Assembly: GCA_027946555.1 (NCBI GenBank)
Contig: JAPEVC010000051.1
Span: 56,001 to 120,000 of the forward strand
Reading direction: 5' to 3'
Length of the DNA: 64,000 nt
From: Gnomoniopsis sp. IMI 355080
Lineage: Eukaryota; Ascomycota; Sordariomycetes; Diaporthales; Gnomoniaceae
Shown here one piece after another: positions 57,068-64,000 of this stretch (within the stretch, counting starts at the first letter, position 1; every line of letters starts with the position of its first letter). The notes under the pieces are model-generated. The model did not search any database, was not told the DNA's origin, and saw nothing but the letters and a program-made list of their open reading frames with translations. A program made the translations under genes and the position numbers.

Positions 57068-58405
57068 ATGGCACCATCTGACAAGGTCTTCTCTCTTGAG
57101 GGCAAGGGTCTGAAGCTGGACACAGCCGAGGATCTGGAGCCTCATGTTGCTGGCTTGAAGGCCATGACCGATGTCGAGGAGATCCGAATCCTGGGCAATA
57201 CGCTGGGGGTGGGTGCCTGTAAGCGTCTGGGAGAAATATTGTCGACCAAGAAGTCTTTGCAAGTACGTATTGGCCCTTGCGATCGCCGCACGCAAGCTTG
57301 ATAGACAGAACTTTGCTAACTTGATGACAAGGTCGCCAACCTTGCCGATATCTTCACTGGCCGTCTCCTTAACGAGATTCCCGAGGCCCTCTCCTCCCTC
57401 CTCACCTCCATCCTCAACTTGCCGAACCTACACACGATCAATCTGAATGACAACGCTTTCGGCCTCAACACCCAAGCACCCCTCGTCGCGTTCCTTGCGG
57501 CCCACGTGCCCCTGCAGCACTTGTATCTTAACAATAATGGCCTCGGTCCCCACGCTGGAATCTTGATCGCCGACGCTCTGAGCGAGCTGCACGCCAAGAA
57601 GGAAGCAGCGCGCAAGGAGGGCAAGGAGGTTGCCGACCTCGAGACCGTCATTTGCGGTCGCAACCGGCTGGAAAATGGCAGCATGACGGCATGGGCCAAG
57701 ACTTTTAGCTTGCACAACAAGATCAAGACGGTGAAGATGGTGCAAAACGGCATCCGACAGGAGGGCATCTCGCACCTGATAAGTGATGGTTTGAGCCATG
57801 CCTCCGGTCTTGTGACGCTGGATCTGCAGGACAACACGTTTACGCTCATGGGCGCAAAGGCCCTCGTGAAGGTTGTGTCGACTTGGACGTCGATGAAGGA
57901 ACTAGGCGTGGGCGACTCTTTGCTGGGCGCTAAGGGTGCAGTCCTACTTGGTGAGGCCTTAGCACAAGGCAAGAACACCAACCTCGAAATCTTGCGTCTG
58001 CAGTACAACGACATCACTGCGAAAGGCGTATCCAGCTTAGCCAAGGCTGCAAAGGAGGGTCTTCCGGCACTGAAGAAGATCGAACTAAATGGCAACAAGC
58101 TCAATGAGGATGATGAAGGCATCATCTCGCTGCAGGAGCTCTTAGAAGAGCGTAAAGAAAAATTAGCTGGAGACATCGTGGTGGAGGATGACTGGGGGCT
58201 GGACAGCCTGAGCGATCTTGAAGGCGAAGATTCTGACGAGGAAGAGGAGGAAGAGGAGGACGATGAGGAGGAGGATATCAAGCCGGAGGAGCGGGCCGAG
58301 AAACTCATCAAGGAGGCCGAGGAAGCTCAGGAGGAACCAACAATTCAAAAGAAGGATGCCGAGGTGGACGACCTTGCCGCGCAACTGGAGAAGGCAACTA
58401 TTTGA
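57068..58405 (+). CDS. RNA1: Ran GTPase-activating protein (RanGAP, Rna1-like)
   Basis: Two exons, 57068-57262 and 57332-58405, give 422 residues (fission yeast Rna1 has 386). The protein is a crescent of leucine-rich repeats that stimulates GTP hydrolysis by Ran in the cytoplasm and so sets the direction of nuclear transport. Family signatures are ADIFTGRLLNEIPEAL, with the conserved Arg near residue 76, LHTINLNDNAFG, LQHLYLNNNGLGPHAG, VICGRNRLENGSM, TVKMVQNGIRQEGI, LDLQDNTFT and KIELNGNKL. The C-terminus is strongly acidic (SDEEEEEEEDDEEED), as in other fungal RanGAPs, and ends LAAQLEKATI. There is no SUMO-binding C-terminal domain like that of animals. The 69-base intron falls at phase 0. 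Confidence 0.95.
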
Positions 58406-59280
58406 AAGATCAAAATAAGTGTACGCAGCTCACCCGAGTTTATGGTGCAGGAATGTCATGGTCAGACTAAGACGGATAGACGATACCCGAATATAAGAAC
58501 AACCTCCCGGTAAACCATTGTTGTGTATGAACAGCGGCTGTGGACCGTCCAATTTTGGTGCGCTCACTCTTCGATGATGATGAATGGCTCGGCAGACAAG
58601 GTCGTATTGCTTGTGCTGTTGCACAGCTTTCGACCATTGGATCAAGCATGCCACTCATAGTAGTCCCCATAATCCTCCGGAATGTTTCACCTACTGTGGC
58701 AGCCAAATCTAGCTGTTATGGAGGGCCGAGCGTCTTGTTAAAACCGCGAGAACGCGCTCACAGCCTCACGGGTCGTGCCAATACTCATAGTGAACGCGAA
58801 TCTAGTCTGCAGCGACTCCTTTGCCCATCGAATTTGCAGTATTGTTAGAGGACACTTTCACAACCGGAAAGCTCCTCAGGTCGACCACATACAAGGCGCC
58901 TTAACTTCAAAATGACTGATCCTTTCCAAGGCCTGGCGCACCATTTCATTTCAGCTATCCGCCGTTTTCATTTATGGCCGAGATGATGGCCAAGGGGAAC
59001 ATCTGATGGGACCGGCGTCAACACCTTTGTTCCCCTTGGTCTGATAGCGATCCACTAGGCGAAGCCTAATATATTGTAGTGTAGGGTCATAGAATCATCA
59101 GTGGTTCCAGGTCATTTTGATTTGCAGAACGAACGAACCCACATCACATGCTATGGATCAGGGGAGAAGCTGCAATGGACCAACGATGACATGAAATGCT
59201 CAGAAGTAACAAGTGCAATGACAGAAACTCAAAATTCCAGGTACCTGCTCGCTGTCGTGGATGATGAATATACTTATCTT
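58406..59280. other. Convergent intergenic region
   Basis: 875 bases between the convergent RanGAP and M24 peptidase genes. No supported gene. Confidence 0.55.
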
Positions 59281-60951
59281 TTACGGGTCGTAAGGAGAAG
59301 ACGCCCTCCTCCCCGACAGAGGCACGCCTCCGTTCTCTGTAACCAAAATCGGGTCCTCCAGCCTCACACCAAAGCCACCGGCCTTTCCAAGCTTGTATGC
59401 CTGCTCAGTGGTCACATAGATCCCCTGCAGAGATTAGCAACCAACTCATTTGACACGACCTTGTGAAAAGAATGTAGAGCTTACCGGCTCGTTGCTGACA
59501 ACCTCACCAATCTTCAATTTCTCATTATTGGCACCGTTCAAGTAAGGATGCTCATGCATTTCCAAACCTTGAGACCTCTTTGTGATTAGTATCCTGGATT
59601 TGAGAGGCTTCTGGAGGTGTAAAGGAGCATCTTGAGAGACACAGAGCAAACAAGGTTTTTTGCAGATGTGTTTTCGTTGCCTCTTGAGATGAATCTCCCT
59701 ACAATGTCCCCTACGACATTTGAGATAGGATCTGAAAGGAATCGAGAACTGACCTAATCCATGACCCAACCTATGCGTGTAAAACTCTGCATACCCAGCT
59801 TTAGCCACAGGCTTCCGAGACGCAGCATCAACTACCGAGCACGTCTCATTAGGCTGCATGAGATTGAAGCCTGCAGCCTGCGCAGCATGGACTGTCGTCC
59901 AAATGTCCATCAGTTCCTCGGTAACGCTCCCGCTATCTGGTAAGACTGTCCGGGTGACATCACTGCCATACTCATGCAGCGTAGAACCGATGTCAATCAG
60001 CACGAACTCGCCCTCCTCAAGCGTCTTGCCAGTCTTGCCGCCATGCGGGTACGCAGCCTGGTCGCCGAACAGGGCAATAGCCCAAAAGCCTTCACCCACG
60101 CCTGAGCGCGTGAATAAAGCATGCGCCGCGGTGACAAGCGTCTCCTGCGTCACGCCGACCTTGATACACTTTCGCAATGACGCTACAAGCTCCAGGGTGA
60201 AACTGTTGATTCCTTTCAAGATCGCGACCTCCGCCTCTGTCTTCACTGCCCGGAGTGCTTGCACCGTCTCGCTCATCGGCACGACTTCGATACCCGCGTC
60301 CTGTAGTCCCGCGGCGATCATGAATCGGGCGTGCTCGTCGAGCATGATCTTGGAGAAGCCAGTCGATTTGGCGAGGACAGTGTACGGGGACTCCTCTTCG
60401 CGCCACTCGATGACGGTCTTGGCGTCGTAGACCATATCGAGTCCGGCTATCCGGCCGGCTTCAAACTTGGGCACGAGATAGGAGAAGCGGGCGTTCCTAT
60501 CGAGGATCATGAGGAAGGGCCGCTCAGAGAGGTGGTAGCTGGAGGAAATATTGGCGTAATAAGTTGAGGAGGCCGAGGGCTCGGCTATGAAAGCATCTAC
60601 CCCGGCGTCTCGGAGCGCGGAGGCCAGGGTCTTTTGACGGGAGAGATATTCATCTCGGCCGATGGGGGAGACGTCGAGGAGATCTGTGTACGGCTCGAGG
60701 TGAGTCCATGCACAGGTCTCTAGAGAAGAAGCTGACAGGTCACTCGTTCGCCACCAATAGTGACGGTAGAAGAATAAACCAGAGATGGCGCTGATACTGA
60801 GCGTCAGAACGACAGACCATGCTACGGTCTCACAGAATCGGCCCAATGCCCTTCGCTTCCTCCTCAGTCTGGACGCATGTTTACGTCGAGCGGTCAATAG
60901 TGGCCGGTACTCATCGTCGCCAACATTCTTCTCATGAACATAGTTGACCAT
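59281..60951 (-). CDS. Membrane-anchored M24-family peptidase (Xaa-Pro aminopeptidase type)
   Basis: Three exons on the minus strand: 59754-60951, 59485-59567 and 59281-59424, giving 474 residues. A basic cytosolic start is followed by one membrane helix at about residues 44-63 (VAWSVVLTLSISAISGLFFY), which suggests a type II anchor. Residues 90-210 form the creatinase-like N-terminal domain. The pita-bread catalytic domain has all five metal ligands of the family: Asp 320 (VLIDIGS), Asp 331 (GSDVTRT), His 397 (HRLGHGLG), Glu 426 (SNEPG) and Glu 450 (VRLEDPI). It should remove an N-terminal residue before proline using two metal ions, but the true substrate is unknown. The first intron is read as 186 bases with its acceptor at CTCAAG, which restores HGLGLEMHEHPY. 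Confidence 0.87.
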
Positions 60952-61505
60952 CTTGTAATGGGGGCAGAGGTTTCAGGTAAGCTCAGGCTTATGAGACACT
61001 TGTCAACAGCCTATGAGCCTATGGAGTGGACAATGAATCACCTGTTGGGACTTGAAAGTGACGTCGAAGGTTCCGGCTGATAACAACCGGCCGGTTCGGC
61101 TCCGGTATCGATCTCGCTGGCCGGACCCCTGCCGGCGGTGGTTCACACAGTATGGGAACGAAAATTAAAGACTCCTGGCGAGGCTTTTGTTTTGAGGATA
61201 CACCAAGCTTTTCCTTAGCCGGGATCTAAATGGTCTCGACTCGGCTGTTTGAGATGTTCACACGACATCCTCAGTGATACTAGACACCGACAACAACCGT
61301 GTTCTATCTCAGGAGTGAACATTTGCGCTCCAGTACCGCTGCCCGCTTACACGAGAAGGTCTTCTCTCCTGAATCTGTGCCACAACACACGCTTTCAGTG
61401 CCACATGCAATCCTGGACAGGCTGAAACTGGCACATTGCACGAACTACCACGGGTGTAATCCACCGTCATCGGGCGATATATCGTCGCGCTAGCCCGTTG
61501 TCACC
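60952..61505. promoter_or_regulatory. Divergent promoter region of M24 peptidase and DUF202 genes
   Basis: 554 bases between divergent start codons, with GC-rich CCGGCCGG-like pieces near 61089. No gene is supported. Confidence 0.45.
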
Positions 61506-62015
61506 ATGATCTCCCGTTTCTTCTGGAAGACACCGCTCTACCAGAACACAGGCTCCACAGCCCGCGACCATCTTGCCTCGGAACGCACCTTTCTAGCCTG
61601 GATCAGGACGGGTCTCGGATTTCTTGCTCTGGGTATTGCCATTGAGCGGTTTGCTCAGTTGGACTTGCGGCAGCTCCTCAAGCCTCTACGCGATCAGCAG
61701 CGGGGGAGCCAGCAAGACCTGGCCCCAGAAGAACCAGACCAAGCCGAGATTGAGCATGAACTCGAGAAGGAACAATCGCAAGTGCTGGTTGGCACGCTGA
61801 TGGCTTTGGGCTCGGGTTCTATAGTCTATGGGACCTCACGATACTTCTCGAACCTGAAGCTCCTGGAGAAAGGTCTCTTCAAGCCGGCTTACCATGGGTC
61901 CGCTTTACTAGCCGCGAGCGTGGCTGGCTTGGCTGGGGGTGTTTACGGGACTTCACTGAGGAGAAAGTGGGAGGCTCGGAGACAAGAACGGCAAGAGATG
62001 AGACAATCACGCTGA
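61506..62015 (+). CDS. DUF202-domain membrane protein
   Basis: A single frame of 169 residues. The N-terminus carries the DUF202 signature ARDHLASERTFLAWIRTGLG, followed by the first membrane helix. A polar, Gln/Glu-rich loop (about 60-95) separates it from a second helix (VLVGTLMALGSGSIVYGTSR) and a third (ALLAASVAGLAGGVYGTSL); the tail is basic. Proteins with this domain include the bacterial YidH family and fungal membrane proteins, and the domain is related to the membrane part of Vtc1-type proteins. The precise function is not known. It lies between a divergent peptidase gene and a chitinase gene in the same direction. Confidence 0.85.
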   Translation: MISRFFWKTPLYQNTGSTARDHLASERTFLAWIRTGLGFLALGIAIERFAQLDLRQLLKPLRDQQRGSQQDLAPEEPDQAEIEHELEKEQSQVLVGTLMALGSGSIVYGTSRYFSNLKLLEKGLFKPAYHGSALLAASVAGLAGGVYGTSLRRKWEARRQERQEMRQSR

Positions 62016-62622
62016 ACACGCGGAAGACGGTATCGCAGGTATACCATGACGAATTCTCCCTAGTCTACATTTGCAACAATGGACTATTGCTTCGCGAGCT
62101 TCTTCAATTGTCTCCTTGTGTCCCTTGTTCATCTTCGTTTTATCAATTTTGCACATCCATCTCATGTGCTCGGCCGTGAAGCGCACAAAGCGTCGCCTGG
62201 CCGGGGCGATGTGCACCGTTGCGCATCGGCGGACTCACCCACTCAAGATCACCTGGGCCGCCCCGGATAGACGGCTGGGTGTCAGTCACGCCGTTCAACG
62301 TGTCATCTGGAAAAGCTTGATTGTGTTCCTTTGTGTTGCTCGATGGGTTTCCTTTCCGAGAGTCAAGGGGGTTGGGCAAAGGGAGAACGGGGAGGGGTTC
62401 GTGAGTCTAGGGGGCAGCCGAGTTTGTCTCACCCTCCCGCTGGCTTCCCATATACCTGGGCCAGCCGCACAGCCGTGCCTGACTGGAATTTGACAAGCCT
62501 TCCAGACGAGGCTGGCTGGTATACTCCTCAATTCCTGCACTAGGCCAGCGGCGAGGCTGAACGGACTCAAGGGCTGGATCGAGGGAGAGCTGAAGAGATA
62601 TCTAGACGGACGTACCATCGTC
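62016..62622. other. Intergenic region upstream of the chitinase gene
   Basis: 607 bases with no supported gene; overlapping open frames on both strands have no domain. It should hold the DUF202 3' UTR and chitinase promoter. Confidence 0.5.
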
Positions 62623-64000
62623 ATGATTCAACTACCTGATCGATTACACCTTCTTCTAGGATTATTCGTGTCAAAGATGTTCCCCAGAATACTTCTTGGT
62701 GGAGCGCTCTTCTTGAGGCTGCTCGCGCCGGTGGCAGCCGTGCCTAATTTTTTCGGCCGAGATGTTTATTGCACAGCGACCGTGACGGTCTACTCCACGA
62801 TAGGGGGCTCATCATCACCTTCTTCAAATCCTAATAGCATCTCTTCTTCTCCTACACCAGTGAACTCTGGCTCGGGACCGGTGACAGTCACAGTGCTGGA
62901 CACAACTACCATCGTTTCCACGATATATGCGCTCTCAAGCCCAGGCGCACAAGTTACAGAATCGCCCAACTCAGGCGGCCCTCAAACTGTCACAATAACT
63001 GTCACCAGTGTGTCGACATCTGTCGAGACACAGACGATTGTACAAACCCAAACAGTCACTCAAACTGTCTCCCAGACGCTCGACCAGGCCGCTGGCGTAC
63101 AGACTTCCGTCAATGGGGGATCCTACAAAGGCCCAGGCGACGTTTCTATCACATACACCACCGTGACGAGTACTTTCACCACAACCAACACCATCATATC
63201 ACCTTCAGCAGGACCAGGCATTCCGCCGCAACCCTCCAGTCGACCTTATTACAGCAATGGCACTGGAATAACACCATATACGAACTCGTCAAGCCGTGTA
63301 ATTGTTAAGCCATTGGCGTCCACATCTTCTCTGCACCTCTTGGACCCACCACCGGCGTCGACCACCGCGCCTTTGGCTTCTTACCCGTCGATCTCTTCTT
63401 ACTCCACTACTTCACCTTCCCCAAACTATGAAAATGGATTATATTTTGTCAACTGGTCAGTCCGCTTGGCCCTCCCTAAAAAAACCGGATAAAAAACTGA
63501 CAACAGACAGGGGAATCTATGGTGCCGACTTTCAGCCACAATCTCTGCCGGCTTCTCAAATTACACGGGTATTCTATGCTTTCGCGGATATCCAAACCGA
63601 TGGTACCGTAGTCACCTCAGATGCATACGCAGACCTGGAAAAGCACTATCCTACCGACTCTTGGGGCGATGTCAACAGCACCTCCAACGCCTACGGCTGC
63701 GTCAAGCAGCTGTATATTCTCAAGAAGCAGAATCGTAACATGAAAGTGCTTCTCTCGATCGGCGGCTGGACCTACTCGTCCAAGTTCTCTCCTGTCGCTG
63801 CCGACGCCACCATGCGCCAGACATTCGCTAATAGTGCCGTCGAGCTCGTTACCGACTGGGGCTTTGACGGCGTTGACATTGACTGGGAGTTCAACGCGTA
63901 CGCCGCCACGGCTGATGACGCTAAGAACATTGTCCTCCTTCTCCAAGCTCTCCGCGCCGCCTTCGACGCTTGGTCGGCACAGTATGCGCCTGGCTACCAC
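62623..64000 (+). CDS. GH18 chitinase with Ser/Thr-rich N-terminal region (3' end missing)
   Basis: Exon 1 62623-63455 and exon 2 63511 to the window edge give 441 residues so far. The frame has an ATG at 62623, but the one at 62677 (MFPRILLGGALFLRLLAPVA) gives a better signal peptide start. A long Ser/Thr/Val-rich stretch with TVTVTVLDTT-like repeats (about residues 45-265) follows. The GH18 domain begins at the intron (YFVNWGIYGADFQPQSLP), with LLSIGGWTYSSKFSP and the catalytic motif DGVDIDWEF intact; the Glu of DWE is the proton donor. Chitinases of this class hydrolyse chitin in the wall or environment. The long Ser/Thr-rich part preceding the catalytic domain is unusual, since it more often follows it. 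The gene continues past 64000. Confidence 0.87.

Noticed and set aside
57316..58311. 331-residue minus-strand frame rich in Ser opposite RanGAP
   Set aside because: It is the antisense of Glu/Asp/Leu-rich RanGAP codons, which read as Ser and Arg; no domain and no start context.
1..64000. tRNA, rRNA or CRISPR elements
   Set aside because: I looked for B-box-like GGTTCGANTCC sites on both strands and for regular spaced repeats and found no convincing case; a covariance-model scan would be decisive for tRNA and small RNA genes.

Overview
The window reads as nuclear DNA of a filamentous ascomycete (Pezizomycotina; the gene set and style fit Sordariomycetes, but species cannot be told from sequence alone). 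The reasons are compact genes on both strands, GT-AG introns mostly of 50-130 bases, C-ending codon preference, CT-rich leaders before start codons, and proteins typical of fungi (Sch9-type kinase, Nar1, fungal RanGAP, class V chitinase). There are 24 genes called with reasonable support, one weak small-gene candidate and one gene fragment at each edge. I found no rRNA, tRNA, CRISPR array, prokaryotic operon, intact transposon or virus.

Layout. 1-9.5 kb: the tail of an unknown gene, a SERCA-type Ca2+-ATPase, proteasome subunit beta-3, a UBX-domain protein and ribosomal protein eL36. 9.5-19.3 kb: a looser stretch with a small secreted protein, a secreted class 3 lipase and a 14-3-3 protein, separated by 0.8-2.2 kb spacers. 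19.3-25.8 kb: two small unknown genes and a synaptojanin-type phosphoinositide phosphatase. 27.4-34.1 kb: spliceosome proteins Prp39 and Prp4 end to end, then a transcriptional cyclin. 35.6-38.4 kb: the Sch9-type kinase. 38.4-45.1 kb: a gene-poor interval with one possible 70-residue gene. 45.1-64 kb: two unknown genes, argininosuccinate synthase, a SUZ-domain protein, Nar1, a four-helix membrane protein, an Iec1-like INO80 zinc-finger protein, RanGAP, a membrane-anchored M24 peptidase, a DUF202 membrane protein and the 5' part of a GH18 chitinase.

The genes do not form a biosynthetic cluster. They are mainly core cellular functions: calcium transport, protein turnover, translation, splicing, transcription, TORC1 output, arginine synthesis, Fe-S protein maturation and nuclear transport. 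A few secreted or surface proteins (lipase, small secreted protein, chitinase) sit among them. Splice models were built by hand, choosing GT-AG junctions that keep frame and restore the conserved protein; all summed exon lengths are divisible by three.

The most notable signals are very small coding exons (an ATG-only exon in the beta-3 gene, an 8-base internal exon in the 14-3-3 gene, 21- and 18-base exons in argininosuccinate synthase), a two-codon upstream ORF whose stop overlaps the cyclin start, an intergenic motif family built on TACCTAGGTA, and the gene-poor 40-45 kb interval. I did not find a convincing new multi-gene system.
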